DNA of 64,000 nt from Flavobacterium okayamense (GCF_019702945.1 NZ_AP024749.1:1922001-1986000); one strand, 5' to 3'. Shown: positions 8,349 to 16,974, counted from the stretch's first letter. The notes: a model not told the origin generated them from the letters alone. Made by a program: numbers and translations.

Positions 8349-9956
8349 CTAAGAACTACAACTTAGCATTGAACAACCAATTTTAGTTCGTGCCCAATCG
8401 GGACGTTTTGCAAACCATTTTTGATATTCGGGTTTTTCATCATATGGTTTTTTGAGCATTTCAAATAATTCTTCAAGTAAAGTGTAATCACCTTCATCTG
8501 CAGCTTCAATTGCTAATTGTGCCATGTAGTTGCGTAAAACATATTTTGGGTTAACTAAATTCATTTGAATGGAGCGTTCTTCATCTGAAAGTGTTTCTTC
8601 TTGTAATCTTTCCAAATAAATAGTAAACCAGTACAGCCAACTTTCCTTTACCGAATCTTTAACCGTTTCAGATATGTAAAAAGCAAAGTTGATTTTTTCT
8701 AACGCTTGTTCTGCCGTATCATTTTTTGAAACTGTAGCCAATAAACGATAGAAAATCGTCATATCCGTTTCGGTTTCGCGCAGTGTTACCAATAATTGAT
8801 TTACAATCGATTCATCTGAAGTTTTTGGATTTTGTAAACCGATTTTTGTACACATCATTTTCGTAAAACCTGACTGAAACGAATTAGAATAATCTTCTAA
8901 AATAGTTTCCAAAGGTTTTACTTCTTCGATTAACGGATATAAAGCATTGGCTAATTGCAACAAATTCCAAAGTGCAATATTAGGTTGGTTCCCAAAACGA
9001 TAGCGTTTCCCTTCAGCATCTGTTGTGTTCGGAGTCCAATTAGGGTTGAAATCATCCATCCAACCATACGGACCGTAATCGATGGTAATGCCATGAATCG
9101 ACATATTATCGGTATTCATTACGCCATGAACAAAACCTACACGTTGCCAATGTAAAATGAGATTTTTTGTTGTTGTAGTTACTTCTTGAAAGAAATCGAG
9201 ATATTTTTGTTTTCCTTCTTGCTTCTCGCTTCTCGACTCCGCTCGAAGTGACATGCTCGAAGTGACAAGATGTGGGAAATAATGTTTGATTGTAAAATCG
9301 GCAAGTTTTTTTAAGTTTTCAATATCATTTTGAGCCGAAAACAATTCGAAACTACCAAAGCGAATAAAACTTGGCGCCACTCGACAAACAATAGCACCTT
9401 TTTCAAAATCAGGATGCCCATCATATAGCACATCTCGTAAAACTTGATCACCAGTTTCTAATAAAGCGAGTGAGCGAGTAGTGGGAACGCCCAAATGATA
9501 CATCGCTTCGCTGCACAAATGTTCGCGAATTGATGAACGCAAAACTGCTAAACCATCGCCACGACGGGAATAAGGTGTTTTTCCTGCGCCTTTTAGTTGT
9601 AAAGTAAAAAACTTATTTTGATGCTCAACTTCAAAAAGATTAATGGCTCTTCCATCACCCAATTGCCCAGCCCAATTACCAAATTGATGTCCGGCATAAT
9701 TCATGGCAAAAGGTTGGGTGTTTTCATATACTTTTATTCCAGAAAAAACATCTAAAAAGTCTGTTGAAGCTAAATCTTCGTTTGATATGCCAACAAGAGA
9801 AGCAAGTTCTTTTGAAACGTGAATTAGTTTTGGATTGCTTGGAATTTTAGGTGTAACAAAAGAAAAACAGGCACTAGGTACCTGTCTTACTTCGTTTTTT
9901 GTATTTGGGTCAGAAGGAAGTTCTGAGATAAATCTATTTTGAATGTTTAGTTTCAT
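8349..9956 (-). CDS. selO: SelO/YdiU family protein AMPylase
   Basis: A 535-aa pseudokinase-fold protein. SelO proteins transfer AMP from ATP to hydroxyl side chains and are linked to redox stress. Conserved blocks are NYAGHQFGNWAGQLGDGRA (residues 86-104), KGAGKTPYSRRGDG (122-135), NTDNMSIHGITIDYGPYGW (Mg/ATP site) and a Cys-containing end (GCSMLSCSS) matching the regulatory cysteine region. Residues about 231-249 (VTSSMSLRAESRSEKQEG) interrupt a conserved helix-to-helix region and are encoded by a dispersed short repeat. The insertion keeps the frame, so the enzyme is probably intact. It is cotranscribed with the 171-aa membrane gene. Confidence 0.9.
   Translation of the reverse strand: MKLNIQNRFISELPSDPNTKNEVRQVPSACFSFVTPKIPSNPKLIHVSKELASLVGISNEDLASTDFLDVFSGIKVYENTQPFAMNYAGHQFGNWAGQLGDGRAINLFEVEHQNKFFTLQLKGAGKTPYSRRGDGLAVLRSSIREHLCSEAMYHLGVPTTRSLALLETGDQVLRDVLYDGHPDFEKGAIVCRVAPSFIRFGSFELFSAQNDIENLKKLADFTIKHYFPHLVTSSMSLRAESRSEKQEGKQKYLDFFQEVTTTTKNLILHWQRVGFVHGVMNTDNMSIHGITIDYGPYGWMDDFNPNWTPNTTDAEGKRYRFGNQPNIALWNLLQLANALYPLIEEVKPLETILEDYSNSFQSGFTKMMCTKIGLQNPKTSDESIVNQLLVTLRETETDMTIFYRLLATVSKNDTAEQALEKINFAFYISETVKDSVKESWLYWFTIYLERLQEETLSDEERSIQMNLVNPKYVLRNYMAQLAIEAADEGDYTLLEELFEMLKKPYDEKPEYQKWFAKRPDWARTKIGCSMLSCSS
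9217..9270. repeat. Dispersed short repeat embedded in selO
   Basis: This stretch contains TTCTCGACTCCGCTCGAA (9230-9247), also found exactly at 14735-14752. Inside it there is a 14-bp tandem unit (GCTCGAAGTGACA at 9241-9253 and again at 9255-9267) and a doubled GCTTCTC. It is translated in frame within selO. Confidence 0.75.
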
Positions 9957-9971
9957 CTTTTGATTTAACTT

Positions 9972-10703
9972 TTAATCAATCTTTGTGAAAATTTCAGTGA
10001 AGCTATTACCATCACTGGTTGTTCTAAATAAATAGCTCTTATTATCTAAGACTTTGATAATTTCTACATAATATTTTTTACCAATTTTATCTATATACTT
10101 AGGGTCATTGGAAGTTTTTAAAGTAATAGTATATCTATTGTCATTATACCAATCAATATCGTATTCTGAAATATAATCATCTAAATAATCATATTGTTTA
10201 TTACCTTCTCTTTTGGTTATATTTTTTTTCCATGGCATATTATATTTAAATATACCATTTTTAAAATATTTTAAAATTAGTTTTTTTTCATTTTCTGTTA
10301 GTTGGTAATTTTCAAAATCTTTATTAATAAAACGATAACAAACAATAACCGGTAAAAAATTCATTTTACCTTGAGTAGATGTTGTTTTCCCAGATTCACT
10401 AACAGTTGTTTTTAAAGTAGAATGAATTGAAGCTTTTTTTAAAGTATCTATATCTTTGATTAAAGTACTTTCACTTGAATAAAATGAAATTTTACTTGTG
10501 TCTTTTAGTGTTGTTAGTTTTTCGAGTATCTTAGTTTCTTTAATTTCACCCCAATAATAATTAATATCAACTCCAACAAATAAATATTCAATCGTATCAA
10601 CAAATTCAACATAAAGCTCTTTTGTAATAACCTTAGGTTTAGGCTTTTCTTGAGAGAAAGTTAAAATGGAAAAAAATAAAATAAATATAAGTATAAATCG
10701 CAT
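9972..10703 (-). CDS. Secreted or periplasmic protein of unknown function
   Basis: 243 aa with a clear signal peptide (MRFILIFILFFSILTFSQ, cleavage after residue 17 or 18) and no membrane helix after it. The mature part has long beta-rich stretches and no motif I recognise. It begins 3 bp after the stop of the next upstream secreted gene (10707-11588), so the two form an operon pair. The pair sits between tpiA and selO but shows no metabolic link to either. Confidence 0.6.
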   Translation of the reverse strand: MRFILIFILFFSILTFSQEKPKPKVITKELYVEFVDTIEYLFVGVDINYYWGEIKETKILEKLTTLKDTSKISFYSSESTLIKDIDTLKKASIHSTLKTTVSESGKTTSTQGKMNFLPVIVCYRFINKDFENYQLTENEKKLILKYFKNGIFKYNMPWKKNITKREGNKQYDYLDDYISEYDIDWYNDNRYTITLKTSNDPKYIDKIGKKYYVEIIKVLDNKSYLFRTTSDGNSFTEIFTKID

Positions 10704-10706
10704 CGT

Positions 10707-11588
10707 TTATTTAATTTTTTCAATTACTTCTCTAACCCATTTTATGTTGGGTTGTTGAGTTTCACACTTTTTTGCAAGTTGTGAGTCTATACTTTTTATA
10801 AAGTTATTGAAATCTTCACAATTCTTAAAGATATTAAATTCTTTGTTTTTAAAATCCCAAACAATTCCTTTTGTGTTACTTAGTGATTCCGCTAATGCGT
10901 AATTACCAGTTGCTGCAAATGTTAAACTTTCAGCCCATAAATTTATTAATTCAGATTCAACATAAAAATAATTATCTCCTCCAGATTTTACTCTAACAAA
11001 GCTTTGAGGATAGTCATTTCTCTGCGCTCGATCCGTTTTATTTCTATTATTTAAAATTGCTTTAATTTGAAAATATAAAAATCCATTATGAGAAACTGCA
11101 AAAACGTTTTTTACTTTTTTTTGTGTTTCTTTATAATAAAAGAAAGGTTCTTCACATATAACAATATTATCATCACGATAGGGTTCATTTTTATCGCCTA
11201 AAAGAACCAATTCATTTGAAGGAGTTTTGTTGATAAAGTCTTCTTTAGTGAAATAAATTCCTTCTGGATATTCAGGTTTAAATAACCTTGAAATAAGAGG
11301 AATATACTTTTCTCTAATATTAGGTTCATTTTTAAATTTAGGGTTGATATAGAGTATGTTAAGCTCTTTATCTTCAATTTTTTTAATTGTATTCGGCAAA
11401 TACCTATAATCTGAGCGAGTTAAAATATTATAAAAAACTATTTCTAATCCTTCTTTTCTAAGTTTTTTAAAAGGGATTCTTTGGTTCGTAGTAATAGTTA
11501 TAACTCCTTCTGCTATTGGAACTGGAATTTCCTGAGAAAATGATAAACAAGAAAAACATACAATAACTAATAAAATTGATTTTCTCAT
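10707..11588 (-). CDS. Secreted or periplasmic protein of unknown function
   Basis: Called as 293 aa from the ATG at 11588 (MRKSILLVIVCFSCLSFSQ). This is preferred over an ATG five codons upstream at 11603, which would overlap the tpiA coding end and lengthen the N-region of the signal peptide. The signal peptide ends at FSQ near residue 19. The mature protein carries GNYALAESLSNTKGIVWDF and ends in a basic helix (IKWVREVIEKIK). No domain is recognised. It lies 4 bp after the tpiA stop and ahead of another secreted unknown. Confidence 0.6.
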   Translation of the reverse strand: MRKSILLVIVCFSCLSFSQEIPVPIAEGVITITTNQRIPFKKLRKEGLEIVFYNILTRSDYRYLPNTIKKIEDKELNILYINPKFKNEPNIREKYIPLISRLFKPEYPEGIYFTKEDFINKTPSNELVLLGDKNEPYRDDNIVICEEPFFYYKETQKKVKNVFAVSHNGFLYFQIKAILNNRNKTDRAQRNDYPQSFVRVKSGGDNYFYVESELINLWAESLTFAATGNYALAESLSNTKGIVWDFKNKEFNIFKNCEDFNNFIKSIDSQLAKKCETQQPNIKWVREVIEKIK

Positions 11589-11592
11589 TAAC

Positions 11593-12342
11593 CTAAAACG
11601 CATTTACAATCGCTAAGAAATCATCTGCTTTTAGAGAAGCGCCGCCAATTAAGCCTCCATCCACATCGGGTTTAGAGAAAATTTCTTTAGCGTTATCAGG
11701 TTTTACACTTCCACCATAAAGAATGGTAACTTCATCAGCTACATCATGTCCGTATACTTTTGCAATTAAATCACGAATAAATTTGTGCATTTCTTGTGCT
11801 TGTTCTGGAGAAGCAGTTTCACCAGTTCCGATAGCCCAAACTGGTTCGTAAGCCAAAACAATGTTTTTCCAATCTTTCTTTTCTAAATGGAACAAACCAT
11901 CACGCAATTGGTATTCTACAATATTGAAATGATTATCTATTTGTCGGTCTTTTAATTCCTCACCAAAACAGAAAATCACACGCATTTCATGTTTCATCGC
12001 CGTGTCAACTTTACTTGCTAACAATGCATCAGTTTCATGAAAATACGCTCTACGTTCGCTATGTCCTAAAATAATTGTATTTACACCTATATCAGTTAAC
12101 ATATTAGCTGCAATTTCTCCAGTAAAAGCACCACCTTCCGCTTGATGCATATTTTGTGCAGCTACGGTAATGTTTTTACCAACTACAGTATCTACTGCAG
12201 TTTTCAAGTTTATAAATGTTGGCGCCACAATAACTTCACAGTTTGGTGTTCCGTTTTTTGTAATAATTTCTTGGAGTAAGGCAACAGTTTCAGAATTTGT
12301 TTTGTGCATTTTCCAGTTTCCAGCAACAATATTCTTTCTCAT
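11593..12342 (-). CDS. tpiA: Triosephosphate isomerase
   Basis: A 249-aa TIM barrel, the normal length. It interconverts dihydroxyacetone phosphate and glyceraldehyde-3-phosphate in glycolysis. Active-site residues are visible: Asn9 and Lys11 (GNWKMHK), His94 (GHSERR), Glu166 (YEPVWAIGTG), the mobile loop after it and the phosphate-binding GGSVKP. It starts one base after the stop of the upstream TlpA-like gene, so the two are translated from one message. The order DoxX, TlpA-like, tpiA follows what I recall from other flavobacteria. Confidence 0.97.
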   Translation of the reverse strand: MRKNIVAGNWKMHKTNSETVALLQEIITKNGTPNCEVIVAPTFINLKTAVDTVVGKNITVAAQNMHQAEGGAFTGEIAANMLTDIGVNTIILGHSERRAYFHETDALLASKVDTAMKHEMRVIFCFGEELKDRQIDNHFNIVEYQLRDGLFHLEKKDWKNIVLAYEPVWAIGTGETASPEQAQEMHKFIRDLIAKVYGHDVADEVTILYGGSVKPDNAKEIFSKPDVDGGLIGGASLKADDFLAIVNAF

Positions 12343-12343
12343 G

Positions 12344-12850
12344 TTAGTTGTTTAATTTAGTTAGTGTTTCTTCAATTTTGGCGTCATCGGCTTCAATAAC
12401 TTTGTACAATGCTATTTTACCATCTTTATCTACAATCATATATCTAGGAATCCAATCTAAATTAATAGATTTTCCGAAAACACCTTTCATGCCATCAGAT
12501 GTAAGATAATGTTCGCCAACTACATTATATTTTTCAATTCCTTTAATCCAAGCATCATAATTTTTATCCATGGAAATGAAAAGATAAACTAAATCTGGAT
12601 GTTTTTCTTGAAGCGCTTTTACTTTTGGCATTCCACCTATACAATCAGAACACCATGAAGCCCAAACATCTATTACAACTGTTTTTCCTTTGTACTGATT
12701 AATTATTTCTTGAAATGTAATTTTTTGATTATCCTTAGATGTCATTACATTTTCTAATGCTTCTTTTGAGAATTCTTTTTTTGACTGAGCTTCACAAGAA
12801 ATTAATGAGGCAGCAATCATAAATAAGTAAATAATTTTTTTCATTTTCAA
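12344..12850 (-). CDS. TlpA-like thioredoxin-fold lipoprotein
   Basis: 168 aa with a lipoprotein signal (FMIAASLISC, lipid Cys19) and one thioredoxin-like domain. WASWCSDC gives the redox pair Cys67/Cys70. The cis-proline region (IPRYMIVDKDG) is also present. Proteins of this group reduce or shuttle thiols in the periplasm. It sits between the DoxX protein and tpiA on the same strand, and DoxX-type neighbours often supply or use periplasmic thiol redox. A start at residue 3 (ATG-AAA-AAA) is also possible. Confidence 0.85.
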   Translation of the reverse strand: MKMKKIIYLFMIAASLISCEAQSKKEFSKEALENVMTSKDNQKITFQEIINQYKGKTVVIDVWASWCSDCIGGMPKVKALQEKHPDLVYLFISMDKNYDAWIKGIEKYNVVGEHYLTSDGMKGVFGKSINLDWIPRYMIVDKDGKIALYKVIEADDAKIEETLTKLNN

Positions 12851-12905
12851 TTTATTGGTTTATTCAAAAATAATGAATAAAAAAGTTTTCAGTAATCGTT
12901 TAGAA

Positions 12906-14015
12906 TTATTTTAACGTTACTCTATCGATATCGTTGAAATGTTTTTTGTCTGTAATGATTCCTTTTTCCAGAATTACAATACTTGGGTTAGCTCTTTCAA
13001 TAGTTTTTAGCGTTGTTGCATCACAGAAATAATAATCGAAAGTTAAACCGAATTTCTTTTTGTATTCATCGATAACTTCTTCGCTAGATGACGTCATACC
13101 GATAACCATATAACCTTTTTCTGAAGCCATTTTATTGAATTCTTCAAGTTTTTCCATTCCTTTTTCTTTCGATTTTTTTAAATCATAAGAAATTAAAAGT
13201 GCAACTTTAGGTTCATTTAGAATTTCTTCTGTATAATCGGCACCATCTTTTTCCATAGAAAAATCGTGAATAGGAGGGACGTAACCTTGTTTGATTAGTT
13301 TGTCTTTACGGTCAACAAATTCAGCACCTTCGGGAATTTTATTTGCCATAACATCATCATAACTAATTTCAGTATCAACACCATTTACTTTATAAATGAA
13401 AACCATTTCAAACTCACTTTTTGGTGCTCCTTCTGGAATTTCCATTCCTTTTTGAATGTTCGTTCCAATTTTGTAAGCTCTAAAATCTTTAATAGGTAAA
13501 TGTTGTAACACATAATACGCCATAAATAAACAAAGCGAATAAGTAGCAAAAACGGCTAAGTTTAAAGGAGTTTTTGGAAGAATTGGCTGAATATATTTCT
13601 GATTGAAAAATAATATCAATATGAAGAACAATAGTACAATATCTTTTGTAAACGATTCCCAAGGAGTTAATTTTAAAGCATCCCCAAAACAACCACAATC
13701 AGTAACTTTATTAAAATAAGCTGAATAGAAAGTTAAAAACGTGAAGAAAACTATCATAGCAAGTAAACTCCACATCGTAAATTTAGGTTTAAAACCTAAA
13801 AGAAGCATAACGCCAAGTACTACTTCAAATATAACTACAAAACAAGCTATCATTAAAGCATACGGAATTAAAAATTCCATATTTAGAACGTTTGCATTGA
13901 AATATTCTTCTAGTTTATAGGAGAAACCTACTGGATCGTTTAGTTTGATTAAACCCGATATAATAAATAATATACCAACAAGTAATCTAGAAATTTGTGT
14001 AATAATGTTTCGCAT
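12906..14015 (-). CDS. DoxX/MauE-type membrane protein with C-terminal thioredoxin-like domain
   Basis: 369 aa. Residues 5-165 contain four to five hydrophobic helices with the DoxX opening RLLVGILFIISGLIKLNDP and the pair VTDCGCFGD. The C-terminal part (about 200-369) has a thioredoxin-like pattern (PKVALLISYD, GYMVIGMTSSSEEVIDEYKKKFGL) but no CxxC. DoxX-family proteins are quinone-linked membrane partners of redox systems. The adjacent TlpA-like gene supports a joint role in envelope thiol chemistry, which is inference. Confidence 0.8.
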   Translation of the reverse strand: MRNIITQISRLLVGILFIISGLIKLNDPVGFSYKLEEYFNANVLNMEFLIPYALMIACFVVIFEVVLGVMLLLGFKPKFTMWSLLAMIVFFTFLTFYSAYFNKVTDCGCFGDALKLTPWESFTKDIVLLFFILILFFNQKYIQPILPKTPLNLAVFATYSLCLFMAYYVLQHLPIKDFRAYKIGTNIQKGMEIPEGAPKSEFEMVFIYKVNGVDTEISYDDVMANKIPEGAEFVDRKDKLIKQGYVPPIHDFSMEKDGADYTEEILNEPKVALLISYDLKKSKEKGMEKLEEFNKMASEKGYMVIGMTSSSEEVIDEYKKKFGLTFDYYFCDATTLKTIERANPSIVILEKGIITDKKHFNDIDRVTLK

Positions 14016-14090
14016 TTTTATTTTTTTTCTAAAATTAGTTTTTTAGTTCTAATTAAGCTGTCAATGAAATGTTAAGCAGTTGTTAATCGC

Positions 14091-14630
14091 TTAAGCTTTG
14101 CCTAAATGAATTAAAGCAAAAACAGAGTAGTTTATCATGTCCTGATAATTGGCGTCTATTCCTTCAGAAACTAAAGTCTTTCCTTTGTTATCTTCAATTT
14201 GCTTAACGCGCAATAATTTTTGTAGAATTAAATCGGTTAGGCTACTTACACGCATATCGCGCCAAGCTTCGCCATAATCATGATTTTTATCTTCCATTAA
14301 TTTTTTAGTCAGACCAATTTTTTCATCGTACAATTTTACAGCTTCATCATAACTTAAATCGGGTTGCTGCGCAATTCCTTTTTCAATTTGAATTAACGCC
14401 ATAATACAGTAATTGATTATTCCAATAAACTCGGAAGTTTCGTCTTCATCAACTTTACGCACTTCATTTTCTTGTAAACTGCGAATGCGTTGTGCTTTTA
14501 TAAAAATTTGATCAGTTAAAGAAGGTAAACGCAAGATTCTCCAAGCGGTTCCGTAATCTTTTGTTTTTTTTGTGAACAAATCGCGACAAATCGCAATTAT
14601 GCTATCATATTGTTGTGAAGTATTCTTCAT
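14091..14630 (-). CDS. DUF1599 family protein (internal duplication)
   Basis: 179 aa consisting of two related halves. Half one has KDYGTAWRILRLPSLTDQI and half two has HDYGEAWRDMRVSSLTDLI, each followed by an acidic loop and a helix (INYCIMALIQIEKG, INYSVFALIHLGKA). This is the DUF1599 domain, also described as a nucleotide-modification-associated domain (my recollection of the family name). No enzymatic activity is established. It is probably cytosolic, with no signal or membrane helix. It is divergent from folP, a pairing I recall from other flavobacteria. Confidence 0.8.
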   Translation of the reverse strand: MKNTSQQYDSIIAICRDLFTKKTKDYGTAWRILRLPSLTDQIFIKAQRIRSLQENEVRKVDEDETSEFIGIINYCIMALIQIEKGIAQQPDLSYDEAVKLYDEKIGLTKKLMEDKNHDYGEAWRDMRVSSLTDLILQKLLRVKQIEDNKGKTLVSEGIDANYQDMINYSVFALIHLGKA

Positions 14631-14734
14631 TTATTCGGTATATTTGTATGAAATTTTTTCAAAAATAAAGAATAAACAATTAAGATTGAAGCATTCTCTG
14701 TAAAGATTTCATTTTTGAGAGAATTTTGAAGTTG

Positions 14735-14758
14735 TTCTCGACTCCGCTCGAACTGACA
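14735..14758. repeat. Dispersed short repeat upstream of folP
   Basis: TTCTCGACTCCGCTCGAA followed by CTGACA. The first 18 bases recur exactly inside selO at 9230-9247, and the next six match there with one change. It lies in the 157-bp spacer between the DUF1599 gene and folP, followed by near-duplicate ACTGTTAACC/TTAACTGTTG sequence. Confidence 0.7.
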
Positions 14759-14787
14759 ACTGTTAACCATTAACTGTTGACTAATAA

Positions 14788-15612
14788 ATGACAATTAATT
14801 GTAAAGGTAATTTAATCGATTTATCAGTTCCCAAAGTAATGGGAATTTTAAATTGTACCCCTGACTCATTTTTTGATGGAGGAAAGTATAAAAGTGAATC
14901 TGATATCTTACAACAAGTTGAGAAGATGTTAGATGAAGGTGCTACTTTTATTGATATAGGCGCCTATTCTAGTAAACCTGGAGCCGATTTTGTTTCGGAA
15001 GATGAAGAGTTACAACGATTGTTACCAATTATAGATTTGGTTTTAAAGCATTTTCCAGAAACTTTACTTTCTGTTGATACCTTTAGAAGTAACGTAGCTC
15101 AAAATGCAATTGAAAATGGCGCCGCAGTCGTAAATGATATTTCCGCAGGAATGTTAGATGAAGACATGCTAGAAACAGTAGCAAAATTGCAAGTTCCTTA
15201 TGTAATGATGCACATGAAGGGAAATCCGCAAACGATGCAATCCTTGGCTAATTACGAAGATGTAGTTAAGGAAATGATGTTTTATTTTTCGGAACGCATT
15301 AATAAAGCCAGAAATTTTGGTTTAAACGATATAATTATCGATCCTGGATTTGGTTTTGCAAAAACAGTTGAACAAAATTATGAAGTACTTCAAAAATTAG
15401 ACTATTTCAATATTTTGGAATTACCACTTTTAGTTGGTATTTCTCGAAAATCGATGATTTATAAAACTCTAGAAAATTCACCTCAAGAGGCTTTAAACGG
15501 AACTACTATTTTAAATACAATTGCTTTACAAAGAGGAGCTAATATTCTTCGCGTCCATGATGTTAAGCAAGCTGTAGAATGTGTAAAATTAGTCCAAAAA
15601 ATAACTAAATAA
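14788..15612 (+). CDS. folP: Dihydropteroate synthase
   Basis: 274 aa, a TIM-barrel enzyme that joins p-aminobenzoate to dihydropterin pyrophosphate in folate synthesis and is the sulfonamide target. The visible blocks are MGILNCTPDSFFDGG (residues 18-32, pyrophosphate site), IDIGAYSSKPGA, DTFRSNVAQNAIENG, VNDISAG, DPGFGFAKTVEQNYEVL and GISRKS. All are intact, and length and order are standard. The start is the ATG immediately after the A/T-rich spacer. The next gene begins 1 bp after its stop. Confidence 0.97.
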   Translation: MTINCKGNLIDLSVPKVMGILNCTPDSFFDGGKYKSESDILQQVEKMLDEGATFIDIGAYSSKPGADFVSEDEELQRLLPIIDLVLKHFPETLLSVDTFRSNVAQNAIENGAAVVNDISAGMLDEDMLETVAKLQVPYVMMHMKGNPQTMQSLANYEDVVKEMMFYFSERINKARNFGLNDIIIDPGFGFAKTVEQNYEVLQKLDYFNILELPLLVGISRKSMIYKTLENSPQEALNGTTILNTIALQRGANILRVHDVKQAVECVKLVQKITK

Positions 15613-15613
15613 A

Positions 15614-16330
15614 ATGAAAAAAATCATAGTACTATTTTCTGCATTAAGTTTATTTTCTTGTAAACAAGAAGATGTTCAATTAGCAAAAGCAGATGTTTCA
15701 GTAATGACTGATATTCAAGATCATTCGCCAGTTTATATGTTTTTTAGAGAAAATGAAAAAGATACTGTTGTAGAAGTTAATAAAAACAATACAATAGGAA
15801 CTACAAATTGGATTTTCAATATAGACAAGCGTTTGCCATTACATGCTTTAATTCCAGATTTGGCAAAACTTCAAGATAAAAAGAAAAATGGAATGCACAA
15901 AAAAGAAGGAACAATTAATGTGTTTTCTTATGCCGATAGTTTACACCAAAACCTTGCTTTTTTACCTTTTGATGATGTTCGTTTTTTTTACGATAAAGAC
16001 TTTTCAAAATTCTATATAAAAGATCATGCAGAATTATATATGTCATATGATAACTTCACTATTAATTTTAAGAAAAATGGAAAAGTTACCGTAGATGGAC
16101 ATGCAATTGACAAAAATGAATTGGTCAGCTACATTAAAGATTTTTCTGAATTTATGAGTGATGGAAAACCAATTATTTTACACTTAAATTTTGATAAACA
16201 TTTAACATTCAACGATTATATTCAAAATAAATTGATGTTGTGGAAAATCACGTCAGATAAAATCCAGTTTTCATCCTATGAGTTTATTTATGATGAAACT
16301 AAACTTCCTGAATGTGGTTGTGAATTATAA
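15614..16330 (+). CDS. Lipoprotein of unknown function downstream of folP
   Basis: 238 aa with a lipoprotein signal (IIVLFSALSLFSC, lipid Cys17). The C-terminal part (FKKNGKVTVDGHAIDKNELV, then a helix and a beta segment) faintly resembles the periplasmic domain of ExbD-type biopolymer transporters. There is no ExbD transmembrane helix here, so this is a shape analogy only. It begins 1 bp after the folP stop and is followed by a strong terminator, so it belongs to a two-gene folP message. Confidence 0.6.
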   Translation: MKKIIVLFSALSLFSCKQEDVQLAKADVSVMTDIQDHSPVYMFFRENEKDTVVEVNKNNTIGTTNWIFNIDKRLPLHALIPDLAKLQDKKKNGMHKKEGTINVFSYADSLHQNLAFLPFDDVRFFYDKDFSKFYIKDHAELYMSYDNFTINFKKNGKVTVDGHAIDKNELVSYIKDFSEFMSDGKPIILHLNFDKHLTFNDYIQNKLMLWKITSDKIQFSSYEFIYDETKLPECGCEL

Positions 16331-16333
16331 ATA

Positions 16334-16364
16334 AAAAAATCCCGCAAATAGCGGGATTTTTTTT
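16334..16364. terminator. Intrinsic terminator after the folP operon
   Basis: The stem ATCCCGC/GCGGGAT has a five-base loop (AAATA), an A-run before it and an eight-base T-run after it. The A-run also allows termination of the convergent minus-strand gene ending at 16382. Confidence 0.9.
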
Positions 16365-16381
16365 GATGCTATTTTTAACTA

Positions 16382-16882
16382 TTATTTAAACTCAGACATT
16401 GAATCGTCTTTAGAGCTTGTTTCGCTAGTTTTCTTTTTAGGCATTTTTTTAGAAAATAATTTTTCAATTTGCTCTAAGCTAAATTCTTTTGAAGCACCTG
16501 TACTTCCATAAGATTTATTACTTGTTAAAAATTGAACATAGGTTCTATCTAAACTTTTTCTAGAGTAATGTAACCATACATACTCATTAGGTAATTCTAA
16601 TTTAATGTCTAATAAAGGATCACTGGTAAAACCTTCAACAATGATTTGATGTAAGCTTTCGTAATCGTTATTTAAGTCTCTAAAAGAAAATGATTTTACA
16701 GAATTGTCTTCTGCTTCGGTGTTTTTGTAAAAGAACGTTAGATTATCACCTTCATTTTGAATGTAAATATCATTGTTTCCAACATGTCCTAATTTAATAA
16801 CAGGAATTCTGTCAATAACTTTTATTTGAGAAAATCCTAAACCTGAAACAAGAAGTACTAAACTTAATATAATTTTTTTCAT
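16382..16882 (-). CDS. Secreted protein of unknown function
   Basis: 166 aa with a signal peptide (MKKIILSLVLLVSGLGFSQ, cleavage near 19). The mature part is mixed alpha/beta and ends in a low-complexity Lys/Ser tail (KKMPKKKTSETSSKDDSMSEFK). No domain is recognised. It is separated from rlmH upstream by a hairpin and a 22-bp palindrome, which suggests its own transcription unit. Confidence 0.6.
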   Translation of the reverse strand: MKKIILSLVLLVSGLGFSQIKVIDRIPVIKLGHVGNNDIYIQNEGDNLTFFYKNTEAEDNSVKSFSFRDLNNDYESLHQIIVEGFTSDPLLDIKLELPNEYVWLHYSRKSLDRTYVQFLTSNKSYGSTGASKEFSLEQIEKLFSKKMPKKKTSETSSKDDSMSEFK

Positions 16883-16918
16883 GATAAATAGTTGGTTAAG
16901 TATGATTATGTCGCTAAT

Positions 16919-16940
16919 ATATTATAATTAATTATAATAT
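16919..16940. promoter_or_regulatory. Perfect 22-bp A/T palindrome upstream of the 166-aa gene
   Basis: ATAT-TATAATTAATTATA-ATAT is fully self-complementary and lies 37 bp before the start of the minus-strand gene (ATG at 16882). It has no T-run outside it, so it is more likely an operator or cruciform than a terminator. In such A/T-rich DNA, chance is a real alternative. Confidence 0.3.
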
Positions 16941-16945
16941 TCAAA

Positions 16946-16971
16946 AAGGTTTTCGATAATTTAATCGAAAC
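16946..16971 (-). terminator. Probable terminator of rlmH
   Basis: Read on the minus strand, TTTCGAT-(6-base loop)-ATCGAAA is followed by ACCTTTTT just after the rlmH stop at 16975. The 7-bp stem is A/T-rich and therefore weak. Confidence 0.45.
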
Positions 16972-16974
16972 TTA

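Noticed and set aside
15614..16330. ExbD identity for the folP-linked lipoprotein
   Set aside because: The resemblance is limited to a short C-terminal pattern. The protein lacks the ExbD membrane helix and carries a lipobox.
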